The notes beneath the pieces were generated by a model, which saw nothing but the letters and a program-made list of their open reading frames with translations, had not been told where the DNA came from and ran no database searches. From DATCZS01 sp036525795 (lineage in GTDB: Bacteria; Actinomycetota; Acidimicrobiia; Spongiisociales; ZC4RG35), in contig DATCZS010000129.1 in assembly GCA_036525795.1 (NCBI GenBank), positions 1 to 38,750 of the forward strand: 38,750 nt of DNA, given 5' to 3'. Shown here one piece after another: positions 14,743 to 22,522 of the stretch (positions within the stretch are counted from its first letter, which is position 1; every line of letters starts with the position of its first letter). The position numbers and the translations under genes are program-made.

Positions 14743-16098
14743 GTGGATCGGCGTATCTTCGGACTCGAGAACGAGTACGGGGTCACGTGCACGCTGCGCG
14801 GTCAGCGGCGCCTGAGCCCGGACGAGGTTGCGCGCTACCTGTTCCGGCGCGTGGTGTCGTGGGGTCGATCGTCGAACGTCTTCCTGGAGAACGGCGCCCG
14901 CCTCTATCTGGACGTGGGAAGCCACCCCGAGTACGCCACGCCCGAGTGCGATCGCCTCGAAGACGTGGTGGCCCACGACAAGGCGGGGGAGCGGATTCTC
15001 GAGTCCCTCGTCCAATCGGCCGGCCAGCGCCTGGAGGAGGAAGGCATCAGGGGCGAGATCTTCCTCTTCAAGAACAACACCGACTCTGCGGGCAACAGCT
15101 ACGGATGTCACGAGAACTACCTGGTGTCCCGGTACAAGGACTTTCACCGGACCGTCGACACGCTCTTGCCGTTCCTGGTGACGAGACAGATCTTCCTCGG
15201 CGCAGGCAAGCTGCTCCAAACCCCCCGGGGCACCACCTACTCCATCTCCCAGCGGGCAGAGCACATCTGGGAAGGCGTCTCTTCGGCCACCACCCGCAGC
15301 CGTCCGATCGTCAACACCAGGGACGAGCCCCACGCAGACGCCGAGCGTTACCGCCGCCTGCATGTGATCGCCGGGGACTCGAACATGAGCGAGTACGCCA
15401 CCTTCGTGAAGGTCGGAACCGTCGTGGCGCTGCTCCAGATGATCGAAAAGGACGTCGTATTCCGCGACCTGTCGCTGGAGAACCCGATCCGGGCGATCCG
15501 CGAGATCGCCCACGACCCGGAGTGCCGGCGCAAGGTCCGGCTGGCGAACGGGCGGGAGCTGTCGGCGCTCGACATCCAATGGGAGTACCTCGACCGGGCG
15601 ATGCGGTTCTCGCGCAGCCCCGGATTCCCGCCGGAGGTCCAGCTGGCGGTGGACCGCTGGGAGCACCTGCTCACCGGGCTCGAAAAGGATCCCATGAGTC
15701 TCGACCGGGAGGTCGATTGGGTCATCAAATACCGGATGCTCGAGGACTACCGGGATCGCCGGGGCTTGACTCTGGGCGACCCGCGCCTCGCCATGCTCGA
15801 CCTCTCGTACCACGACGTCGATCGCACCCGCGGCATCTACTACCTGCTCGCCAAGAGGGATCTCGTCGACCGGGTCGTGACAGACGATCGAATCGACCGG
15901 GCGGTGGATGAGCCGCCCCAGACGACCCGCGCCCGCCTGCGGGGATCGTTCATCAAGGCGGCGAAGGCGAAACGGCGAGACTTCACCGTCGACTGGGTCC
16001 ATCTCAAGCTGAACGACCAGGCCCAGCGCACCGTGCTCTGCAAGGATCCCTTCAAGGCATACGACGAGCGGGTGGAGAAGCTGATCGAGTCGCTCTGA
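14743..16098 (+). CDS. pafA: Pup--protein ligase PafA
   Basis: PafA phosphorylates the C-terminal Glu of Pup and joins it to substrate lysines. From GTG 14743 the 451-residue product begins (V)DRRIFGLENEYGVTCTLRG, like M. tuberculosis PafA (452 residues). Metal-binding E9 and E11, catalytic-region D57 (GARLYLDVGSHPEYATPE), FLFKNNTDSAGNSYGCHENY, SQRAEHIWEGVSSATTRSRP and the C-terminal VHLKLNDQAQRTVLCKDPF are all present. The Dop-loop is absent. The frame is open to 14605, but those codons lie in repeats and a hairpin. A separate promoter and a 173-bp gap from prcA suggest independent control from the core proteasome operon. Confidence 0.96.
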   Translation: MDRRIFGLENEYGVTCTLRGQRRLSPDEVARYLFRRVVSWGRSSNVFLENGARLYLDVGSHPEYATPECDRLEDVVAHDKAGERILESLVQSAGQRLEEEGIRGEIFLFKNNTDSAGNSYGCHENYLVSRYKDFHRTVDTLLPFLVTRQIFLGAGKLLQTPRGTTYSISQRAEHIWEGVSSATTRSRPIVNTRDEPHADAERYRRLHVIAGDSNMSEYATFVKVGTVVALLQMIEKDVVFRDLSLENPIRAIREIAHDPECRRKVRLANGRELSALDIQWEYLDRAMRFSRSPGFPPEVQLAVDRWEHLLTGLEKDPMSLDREVDWVIKYRMLEDYRDRRGLTLGDPRLAMLDLSYHDVDRTRGIYYLLAKRDLVDRVVTDDRIDRAVDEPPQTTRARLRGSFIKAAKAKRRDFTVDWVHLKLNDQAQRTVLCKDPFKAYDERVEKLIESL

Positions 16099-16104
16099 GC
16101 GGTC

Positions 16105-16132
16105 CGACTCGCAGCCATCGGCGATCAGCCCG
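16105..16132. repeat. Partial 7-bp-period array after pafA
   Basis: Four heptamers (CGACTCG, CAGCCAT, CGGCGAT, CAGCCCG) start 6 nt after the pafA stop. Bases 16105-16116 are identical to 14622-14633 in the prcA array, and 16117-16128 is the reverse complement of 16265-16276. Confidence 0.55.
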
Positions 16133-16165
16133 ACGCGACGAGCGTCGTCTTCGCGGCGATGGTCC

Positions 16166-16194
16166 TTGTAAAGAGGGTGCCGTTGCGATATCAC
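16166..16194 (+). promoter_or_regulatory. Candidate pafBC promoter
   Basis: TTGTAA (16166-16171) and TATCAC (16189-16194) are separated by 17 bp, about 95 nt before the pafB ATG. It is a moderate match. I did not see a clear copy of the RecA-NDp motif recognised by PafBC itself. Confidence 0.3.
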
Positions 16195-16244
16195 CGCGCT
16201 GTGTTTCGTCGTCAATTCCCCGGCGCCCACTCCAGGCCGAGGTC

Positions 16245-16279
16245 CGATCGCCGATCGCCGATCGCTGATCGCCGATCGC
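16245..16279. repeat. Five tandem CGATCGC heptamers before pafB
   Basis: Five contiguous 7-bp units CGATCGC (the fourth is TGATCGC) end 10 nt before the pafB ATG. Bases 16255-16268 are the exact reverse complement of 14583-14596 in the prcA array. The array occupies the place of a normal ribosome-binding region, and no Shine-Dalgarno is visible before pafB. Confidence 0.8.
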
Positions 16280-16289
16280 TCGAAGCCTC

Positions 16290-17213
16290 ATGAGAAACGT
16301 TCTCGAACGCGTTCTCAATCTCCTGGCATTCCTCCTGACGGCCGGGCGTCCGGTGACCGCCGAGGAGATCCAGATGACGGTCGCCGGATACGACCGCGAG
16401 GGCGGTGACGCCTTCCGCCGCATGTTCGAGCGCGACAAGGACCTGCTGCGGCGCCTGGGGATCCCGATCGTGCTCCAGGCCGTCAAGGCGGGGGCGGAAC
16501 CCGGCTATCTGATCCGTCCGGAGGATTACCAGCTGCCCGATCCGAACCTCACCGACGACGAGCGGGCGGCGCTCTGGTTGGCGGCGCAGGTTGTCAGGAT
16601 CGGCGGTGGGCCTTCCGGGCCGGATGCGGTGCTCAAGCTGGGCGGAGCCCGGACCACCACCGGGGTGGAGCCGATGAGTGCCGACCTCGGTGTCGAGGTC
16701 GACCGTCTCGCCCAGCTGTTTGCGGCTTCGACGGAGCGAAGGACCGTGGAGGGCCGGTACCGGGGACGGCGCCGGCGGATCGAGCCGTACGGGATGGGTC
16801 ACCGAAGGGGACACTGGTATCTGGTCGGCGTCGAGGATGCCGACATCCGGGTCTACCGCGTGGACCGCTTCGAGGAGCTGTCCGTCGGCGAAACGCCTGG
16901 CGCGTTCGCACGCCGAGGAGACGTCGACGTTCGCAGCGAACTCGACACCCAGCCGTGGGAGGCCGGCTCCGAGGAGCCCGTTCGTGTTCGCCTGCGCGTC
17001 GACCGGGAGATGGCGTGGTGGGCAGACCGCCGACTGGGGCGGGCTCCCATCTCTCGCCTCGAACTCGACGACGGCGCGATCGAACTCGAACTCGAGGTCA
17101 CACACCTGGATGCGTTCGTCGGCTGGGTGCTCGGCTTCGACCATCACGCCGAGGTGCTGGGTCCGCCCGAGATGCGAGCGAGGGTGGTCGACCGTATCAG
17201 GGGGAGCTCATGA
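16290..17213 (+). CDS. pafB: WYL-domain transcription regulator PafB
   Basis: PafB with PafC forms the PafBC regulator, which in mycobacteria activates the LexA-independent DNA-damage regulon. The 307-residue protein has an N-terminal winged helix-turn-helix (LNLLAFLLTAGRPVTAEEIQ, RDKDLLRRLGIPI), a linker with LTDDERAALWLAAQ, a WYL domain (RRRRIEPYGMGHRRGHWYLV, VYRVDRFEEL) and a C-terminal WCX extension. It is co-directional with pafA and overlaps pafC by 4 nt (ATGA). The 7-bp repeats directly upstream replace a visible ribosome site; a start further downstream would remove the HTH, so ATG 16290 is retained. Confidence 0.93.
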   Translation: MRNVLERVLNLLAFLLTAGRPVTAEEIQMTVAGYDREGGDAFRRMFERDKDLLRRLGIPIVLQAVKAGAEPGYLIRPEDYQLPDPNLTDDERAALWLAAQVVRIGGGPSGPDAVLKLGGARTTTGVEPMSADLGVEVDRLAQLFAASTERRTVEGRYRGRRRRIEPYGMGHRRGHWYLVGVEDADIRVYRVDRFEELSVGETPGAFARRGDVDVRSELDTQPWEAGSEEPVRVRLRVDREMAWWADRRLGRAPISRLELDDGAIELELEVTHLDAFVGWVLGFDHHAEVLGPPEMRARVVDRIRGSS

Positions 17214-18133
17214 GCCGGACCGCCACCCGACTCACCCGGATTCTGGCCATGTTGCCTTGGGTGATCGCCCACCCGGGATCCACGGTGGAGGAGGTGTGCG
17301 AGCGATTCGGGTACACGGCGCGTGAACTGTTGGCCGACCTGGACCTGGTGTTCGTGTGCGGTCTGCCGGGCTACGGACCGGGGGACCTGATGGTCGCATA
17401 CGTCGAAGACGACACCGTTGTGGTCGACACCGCCGACTACTTCGCCAGCGCCCCGCGCCTGAGCCCGGCCGAGTCACTGGCGCTGCTGGCGGCAGGGCTG
17501 ACGGTGGTGGCGAGCGGCCAGGCCAGCCCAGAGCTGCGCTCGGCGGTCGACAAGCTCACCCGGGTGGTGGCCCCGGAGGGGGACGACGTGTTGACGGTCG
17601 ACGTGATGGGCACCTCTGAGCTCACGACGGCCCTCCGCGATGCTGCGGCCGCAGGTCGCGCCGTCGAGATCGAATACATGTCGCTCGGTCGAGGGGAGCG
17701 GACCACGCGGGTGGTCGAACCGTGGAGCGTGTCCAGTGCCATGGGCAACTGGTACCTGACGGGCTACTGCCGGAGCGCCGGCGACGAGAGGGTATTCCGA
17801 CTCGACCGCATTCGGGGAGTGCAGGTGCTCGACGACAGGTTCGAGCCCGCCGCCACCGCCCCCTCTCCGGTGGGATACACGCCATCCGAGGACGATGTGC
17901 ACGCCCTGCTCCGGCTGGCTCCTTCCGCCCGGTGGGTGGCCGAGTACTACCCGGTGGAAGTCGTCGAAGACGACGGCGAGGGGCTGACGGTCCGATTCGC
18001 CACCTACGACCCGATGGTGGCCGCCCGGTTGCTGATCCGGCTCGGCGACCAGGCGCACCTGGTCGAGGGGGTCGAGGTGAAGGCGGCGCTCGAGGAGCTC
18101 CGTTCGCGGATGCTTGCGCGCTACGCGGATTGA
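17210..18133 (+). CDS. pafC: WYL-domain transcription regulator PafC
   Basis: The second half of PafBC, also 307 residues. It has an HTH-like N-terminus (TRLTRILAMLPWVIAHPGST, EEVCERFGYTARELLADLDL), a middle region (APRLSPAESLALLAAGL), a WYL domain (TTRVVEPWSVSSAMGNWYLT, ERVFRLDRIRGVQVL) and a C-terminal WCX domain (AEYYPVEVVEDDGEGLTVRF). ATG 17210 overlaps the pafB stop and has GGGGAG 3-8 nt upstream. The frame open further upstream is a shadow within pafB. In M. tuberculosis pafB and pafC likewise lie between pafA and tatA. Confidence 0.93.
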   Translation: MSRTATRLTRILAMLPWVIAHPGSTVEEVCERFGYTARELLADLDLVFVCGLPGYGPGDLMVAYVEDDTVVVDTADYFASAPRLSPAESLALLAAGLTVVASGQASPELRSAVDKLTRVVAPEGDDVLTVDVMGTSELTTALRDAAAAGRAVEIEYMSLGRGERTTRVVEPWSVSSAMGNWYLTGYCRSAGDERVFRLDRIRGVQVLDDRFEPAATAPSPVGYTPSEDDVHALLRLAPSARWVAEYYPVEVVEDDGEGLTVRFATYDPMVAARLLIRLGDQAHLVEGVEVKAALEELRSRMLARYAD

Positions 18134-18202
18134 CCTGCCAAACCCCTTCAGTCGTTCCCGGTGTTCGCCGATGTTGCACGTGAAGCGGATAACGGAGTGA
18201 GG

Positions 18203-18493
18203 ATGACCACGATCAAGACCACGTGCAGCAGGTGTGGCGACGTCGAACTTTCTCCGAGCGATCTGGTCCTTGAACTGGACCCGACCGAGTCGGAGGGGAC
18301 ATACCGGTTCGAATGCGTGCTGTGCGGGGAAACCGAACGGCGACCGGCCAACCCGAGGGTGGTCAGTGTGCTCCTGGCGACCGGCGTCGTGTACGAGGTG
18401 GTGAACACCGCCCCCATCACCGAGGACGAAATCGAAGACTTCGTGTCGTCGTTGAACCAGGAAATCGATCCCTTCCGTCTTCTGGCCAACTGA
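18203..18493 (+). CDS. Small zinc-ribbon protein, function unknown
   Basis: The 96-residue protein MTTIKTTCSRCGDVELSPSD has two CxxC knuckles (CSRCGD near residue 8 and FECVLCGE near 40), a zinc-ribbon layout, followed by an acidic helical segment (PITEDEIEDFVSSLNQEIDP). ATG 18203 is chosen for GGAGTGAGG immediately upstream; the frame is open to 18161. It sits between pafC and tatA where M. tuberculosis has no obvious counterpart that I recall. Zinc binding is inferred from the cysteines; a DNA- or RNA-related role is only a guess. Confidence 0.75.
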   Translation: MTTIKTTCSRCGDVELSPSDLVLELDPTESEGTYRFECVLCGETERRPANPRVVSVLLATGVVYEVVNTAPITEDEIEDFVSSLNQEIDPFRLLAN

Positions 18494-18510
18494 CGGACGC
18501 CGCAGACGAC

Positions 18511-18585
18511 CGGACCCCGCCGGATGAAGTCAGGGGAGCGCCTCGAAAGGTCCAGCCGAGGCGCCGCTTCATCCGCCGGGGTCCG
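18511..18585. repeat. Large two-part inverted repeat (candidate structured RNA or terminator)
   Basis: Outer arms of 19 bp (18511-18529 with 18567-18585, one mismatch) enclose inner arms GCGCCTCG (18538-18545) and CGAGGCGC (18557-18564) with an 11-nt loop. The spacers are asymmetric (8 nt left, 2 nt right). The element starts 17 nt after the zinc-ribbon stop. It is much longer than needed for termination, and its outer stem would make a very stable transcript structure. Confidence 0.75.
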
Positions 18586-18607
18586 CTCGCGTCTCATGCC
18601 GGTGTTC

Positions 18608-18733
18608 GGGTGCGGGGTTTCGGGTCCGGGTTGTCGGGATCGACGGTGGGTTCTCGGGGATCGGCATGGGAGTCCCGGCCTGTCGAGAACCCATGACCGC
18701 TGACCGATGATCCATGACCGCCTACCATGACTC
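18608..18733. repeat. About 18 degenerate 7-bp units upstream of tatA
   Basis: From 18608 the sequence reads in phase as heptamers such as GGGTGCG, GGGTTTC, GGGTCCG and GGGATCG, changing after the middle to GAGAACC, CATGACC, GCTGACC, GATGATC, CATGACC, GCCTACC. Arms TGGGTTCTCG (18647-18656) and CGAGAACCCA (18684-18693) are a perfect 10-bp inverted repeat inside the array. TACCAT at 18723-18728, within the last units, could serve as a -10 box 8 nt before the tatA ATG. Confidence 0.65.
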
Positions 18734-18736
18734 CCA

Positions 18737-19219
18737 ATGATCGAGGGACAGGAGATCTTCGTCATCCTGCTGGTGGCGCTGGTGGTGCTGGGGCCGTCGC
18801 GGCTGCCTGAGCTGGCACGACGGCTGGGAGGCTGGTCCGCAGATCTCCGCCGGGCGGCGCGGGAACTTCGTCGCGGTCTCGAATCCGAGGTCGGCGACCT
18901 GAAACAGGTGCGCGACGACCTCCAGGCACCGCTGCGCGAGATCCAGCAACCGTTCAAGGAAGTCGACGCGGTGATGCGCGATGCCCAGAAGGACGTGCGC
19001 GACGTTCGCCGGGCCGCGACCAAGGACATTCGCTCGGGCGGCAGCGACGAATCCTCAACCGACAGCGGCAAGAAGGTCTCTTGGATCGGGCCCGTTCCGT
19101 CGTCCGGCCCCACTCCGTCTGACGCCGCCGAGGATCTCGCCGCCATCGAAGAGACCGGCATGCCCGTCACGGATGCGCCCGTCACAGATGCGCCCATCTC
19201 GGATGAGGAGGCGGGGTGA
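18737..19219 (+). CDS. tatA: Sec-independent translocase subunit TatA/TatB
   Basis: This twin-arginine translocation protein has one N-terminal membrane helix (IFVILLVALVVLGPSRLPEL), containing the family VLGP hinge, then a long amphipathic helix (LARRLGGWSADLRRAARELR), a coiled-coil-like stretch and a disordered tail. At 160 residues it is nearer TatB length than the short TatA, so subunit type is uncertain; position matches M. tuberculosis tatA (Rv2094c) before tatC. The tail ends in tandem pentapeptides PVTDA-PVTDA-PISDE encoded by a 15-bp DNA repeat. The ATG may be leaderless, with TACCAT 8 nt upstream. The stop overlaps the tatC GTG. Confidence 0.9.
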   Translation: MIEGQEIFVILLVALVVLGPSRLPELARRLGGWSADLRRAARELRRGLESEVGDLKQVRDDLQAPLREIQQPFKEVDAVMRDAQKDVRDVRRAATKDIRSGGSDESSTDSGKKVSWIGPVPSSGPTPSDAAEDLAAIEETGMPVTDAPVTDAPISDEEAG

Positions 19220-19956
19220 CCGCCGAGGCCGCCGGGACCGCCGACGCAAAGGACCAGCCGCAGCCGATCCTGGGCCATCTCGAGGAACTGCGATGGAGGA
19301 TCGTCCGCTCCGCCATCGCCATCACCGCCGGCGCCGTCGTCGCCCTCGTCTTCTCCGACTGGTTGCGGCGGATCCTGGAGGCGCCGTACCGAGACTCCTG
19401 CCCCGACTGCGCCCTTCAGGTGTTCGGCGCCACCGAGCAGTTCTCGGTGCTGATGCGCATCGCCCTCTTCGGGGGGTTGATCCTTGCCAGCCCCGTGGTG
19501 CTCTACCAGATCTGGGCGTTCATCAGCCCGGCGCTCTCGAACCGCGAGAGGCGCTGGGTGATCCCCATCATCGCCTCCTGCGCCACGCTGTTCGTGCTCG
19601 GGATCCTCACCGGATACTGGGCGCTACCCCGCGGCCTCGGGTTCTTACTCAACATCTTCGAAGATGTCCGGTCCGACCTGCGAATGGTCGAGTACTTCTC
19701 GTTCACCATCCGATTCGTGCTCGCCTTCGGACTGTCGTTCCTCTACCCGGTGTTCCTTTTTGCGATCGCCGCGGCCGGAATGGTCAGTTCCGAGCAGCTC
19801 GCCAGGGGGCGTCGGTGGGCGGTGCTGACGATCGTGGTGGTGGCGGCGGCCATCACGCCGACCGGCGATGCGCTGACCCTCGCAATGCTGTCGGTTCCGC
19901 TCTATCTCTTCTACGAGATCACCTACTGGCTCGTCCGCGGCGTTCTCCGCAAGTGA
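19216..19956 (+). CDS. tatC: Twin-arginine translocase subunit TatC
   Basis: TatC is the polytopic receptor for twin-arginine signal peptides. The 246-residue protein begins with the conserved cytoplasmic ILGHLEELRWRIVRS, followed by six membrane helices, with the family motifs TEQFSVLMRIALFGGLILASP, YQIWAFISPALSNRERRW and the late AAAITPTGDALTLAMLSVPLYLFYE. GTG 19216 overlaps the tatA stop. The periplasmic loop holds a CPDC pair (about residues 58-61), unusual and potentially redox-active or metal-binding. HelY follows 31 nt downstream, as in M. tuberculosis (tatA-tatC-helY). Confidence 0.96.
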   Translation: MTAEAAGTADAKDQPQPILGHLEELRWRIVRSAIAITAGAVVALVFSDWLRRILEAPYRDSCPDCALQVFGATEQFSVLMRIALFGGLILASPVVLYQIWAFISPALSNRERRWVIPIIASCATLFVLGILTGYWALPRGLGFLLNIFEDVRSDLRMVEYFSFTIRFVLAFGLSFLYPVFLFAIAAAGMVSSEQLARGRRWAVLTIVVVAAAITPTGDALTLAMLSVPLYLFYEITYWLVRGVLRK

Positions 19957-19987
19957 TCCGTGCCGCGAACCCGAAGGTGTGGTTCGG

Positions 19988-22522
19988 ATGAGCGTCGAAG
20001 CGTTCCTGACGACGCGGCCTTTCGAGGCCGATCCATTCCAGTGGGAAGCGGCCGATGCCCTCGAGCGGGGTTGGAGCGTGGTGGTCACCGCACCCACCGG
20101 TGCGGGCAAGACGCTGGTGGCCGAGACGGCCATCCATCTCGCCCTCGAGCGGGGCCGGCGTGTGTTCTACACCACTCCGATCAAGGCCCTCTCCAATCAG
20201 AAGTACGGCGACCTGTGCGCAGAGCACGGTCGCGAGCGGGTTGGCCTGCTGACCGGGGACAACGTGGTCAATCCTGCAGCCCAGATCGTGGTGATGACCA
20301 CCGAGGTGCTCCGCAACATGATCTATGCAGATCGTGCGATCCTCGAAGACGTCGGGTTCGTGATCCTCGACGAGGTCCACTACCTGCAGGACCCGTTCCG
20401 GGGCGCGGTGTGGGAGGAGGTGATCATCCACGCCTCGTCTCACATCCAGTTCGTGTGTCTCTCGGCGACCATCGCCAATGCCGACGAATTCTCCGGCTGG
20501 ATCGAAGAACGGCGCGGCAAGACCGAACTGGTGCAGACCCAGCACCGGCCGGTACCGCTCGAGCCCATGTACATGCTCAGCGACCGGATGGGTGAGGAGC
20601 GCCTGCGACTGTTCGAGTTGTTTGTGACCAGGAACGGGAGGCGTCGCCCCAACCCGAAGCTCGAACAGCTGCTCTCGCGGGAGGGGAGGCGCCGCAGGTT
20701 CGGCACCCCGGGCAAGACCGAGGTCGTCGAGCACCTCCGCTCGCTCGACATGCTGCCGGCCATCGTCTTCGTCTTCAGCCGGGCCGGTTGCGATGCCGCC
20801 GCCCTCCGGGTGCTGGAGTCCGGGCTGACACTGGTGGAGCCCTCTGCGCGCAGCCGGATCCGGGCGATCGCCGAGGAGCGCACCTCGCATCTCTCCGACC
20901 GTGACCTGGCGGCCCTCGACTACCCGAGATGGCTGGCCGGACTGGAAGCCGGCGTGGCGGCGCACCACGCCGGCATGGTTCCCGCCTTCAAAGAGACCGT
21001 CGAGGAGTTGTTCGCCGCGGGACTCATCGGGGCGGTGTTCGCCACCGAGACCCTGGCGCTGGGCATCAACATGCCGGCGAGGACCGTGGTTCTCGACTCA
21101 TTGAGCAAGTACACGGGCGAGGGTCACGCGCTGCTCGAAGCGGGGGACTTCACCCAGCTGACAGGCCGGGCCGGACGCCGGGGCATCGACACGATCGGCT
21201 TCGGCGTGGTGCTCCATTCGCGATTCGTCCGGCTCGACCAGGTGATCAAGATCGCCGAAGCCGGAAGCCATGCACTCCGATCGAGTTTCCGTCCGACCTA
21301 CAACATGGCGGTCAACCTCGTTGCCAACTACGAACAGGAGGCGACCCAGCGGCTGCTGGAGGCCTCGTTCGCCCAGTATCAGCGCGATGCGACTCAGGAG
21401 GCGAGCAAGGAGTCGATCGTGCGCCTGGAGCGACGGCTGGAAGACGAGCGGATTCAGGCCGAATGCGATCTGGGGTCGATCGACGAGTACCTGAAGCTGG
21501 TGGAGGCGGCACGGCCGGAACGTGAGGCCCTCGGCGGCACACTCCGGCCGGGTGACGTGATAGACATCCACGACGGGTCCCGGGCTGGACGCTATCTGGT
21601 GGTCCGCATGGTTGCTCGGACCGGGAGGAACATGCGCTATCTGGTGATGGGAACGAGCGGACGGATGACGACGATTGGGACCCGAGATCTCGGTTCGAGC
21701 CCCGAGCGGGTGGGAACGCTGGAGATGACGGTTCCCTACAAGGGCGGCAGCGATCGGAAGTTCCCCCAGCAGATGCAGAGGGCGATGCGGCGTCTGCCGG
21801 CGCCCCGTGCGCCAGAGCGTCCGGGCGCAGCCGGCGCGATCGACCATCCGGTCGCGGGCTGCCCGCATGTGCAATCCCACCTGCGGCACGCCCGCATGGT
21901 CCGTCGCACGGAACGACGGCTCGAGCAGTACCGGAGCGATGCCCGCCGGTCGGGGTTCGGGCTGGTCGAGGATTTCGAGGCGATCAGGCAGGTTCTGACC
22001 GGATGGGACTACCTGGACGGGTGGTCGCTCACCCCGCGGGGCGGGCGGCTCCGGTTCGTCTACAACGAGATGGGACTGCTGCTGACCGAGTCGATCGAGC
22101 GTGGCGTGTTCCGGCATCTCGGTCCGGCGGCGCTGGCGGCGCTGCTGTCGTGCTTCGTGTTCGAGCCGCGATCGGACGAGCGTGAGGAGCCCCGCTGGCC
22201 CGAGTCGATCATCGAAGCGCAGTACCGCGACGTGCTCAGGATCTGGGAAGAACTCGTCTCGGCCGAACGGCATCACCGGCTGGCCACGACGCGCGCTCCT
22301 GAACCGGGGTTCGTTCCGATCATCCACCGCTGGGCATCGGGTGAAGACCTCGATGACATCGACGTGGGTGCGCTCGCCGCCGGGGACTTCGTGCGGGTCA
22401 CCCGTCAGCTCGTCGACCTCCTGCGCCAGGTTCGCGACGCGTTCCCGCACCTGGCCGGCGAGGCCAGGGGCGCCCTCGAGCTCGTCGACCGGGGCGTGGT
22501 GGCCGCCCAGGGCGTCGCATGA
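19988..22522 (+). CDS. helY: Ski2/Mtr4-like DExH RNA helicase HelY
   Basis: This 844-residue superfamily 2 helicase shows Q-like DPFQWEAADAL, Walker A APTGAGKT (about residues 35-42), TTPIKALSNQK, DEVH box VILDEVHYLQD, SATIANADEF, HHAGMVPAFKETVEELF, ATETLALGINMPAR and TQLTGRAGRRGID. A long C-terminal half with an arch-like insertion and a DSHCT-like end (REEPRWPESIIEAQYRDVL, ASGEDLDDIDVG) matches Mtr4/Ski2 helicases, likely in RNA turnover. ATG 19988 is preferred over GTG 19979 because GAAGG lies upstream at a usable distance. It follows tatC as in mycobacteria, and its stop overlaps the next start. Confidence 0.93.
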   Translation: MSVEAFLTTRPFEADPFQWEAADALERGWSVVVTAPTGAGKTLVAETAIHLALERGRRVFYTTPIKALSNQKYGDLCAEHGRERVGLLTGDNVVNPAAQIVVMTTEVLRNMIYADRAILEDVGFVILDEVHYLQDPFRGAVWEEVIIHASSHIQFVCLSATIANADEFSGWIEERRGKTELVQTQHRPVPLEPMYMLSDRMGEERLRLFELFVTRNGRRRPNPKLEQLLSREGRRRRFGTPGKTEVVEHLRSLDMLPAIVFVFSRAGCDAAALRVLESGLTLVEPSARSRIRAIAEERTSHLSDRDLAALDYPRWLAGLEAGVAAHHAGMVPAFKETVEELFAAGLIGAVFATETLALGINMPARTVVLDSLSKYTGEGHALLEAGDFTQLTGRAGRRGIDTIGFGVVLHSRFVRLDQVIKIAEAGSHALRSSFRPTYNMAVNLVANYEQEATQRLLEASFAQYQRDATQEASKESIVRLERRLEDERIQAECDLGSIDEYLKLVEAARPEREALGGTLRPGDVIDIHDGSRAGRYLVVRMVARTGRNMRYLVMGTSGRMTTIGTRDLGSSPERVGTLEMTVPYKGGSDRKFPQQMQRAMRRLPAPRAPERPGAAGAIDHPVAGCPHVQSHLRHARMVRRTERRLEQYRSDARRSGFGLVEDFEAIRQVLTGWDYLDGWSLTPRGGRLRFVYNEMGLLLTESIERGVFRHLGPAALAALLSCFVFEPRSDEREEPRWPESIIEAQYRDVLRIWEELVSAERHHRLATTRAPEPGFVPIIHRWASGEDLDDIDVGALAAGDFVRVTRQLVDLLRQVRDAFPHLAGEARGALELVDRGVVAAQGVA

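Noticed and set aside
11464..16098. dop and pafA as a recent tandem duplication
   Set aside because: They are ancient paralogues with different diagnostic features (Dop-loop present versus absent) and occur together in all Pup systems.
16245..16279. CRISPR array
   Set aside because: Units are 7 bp with no spacers and no cas genes nearby.
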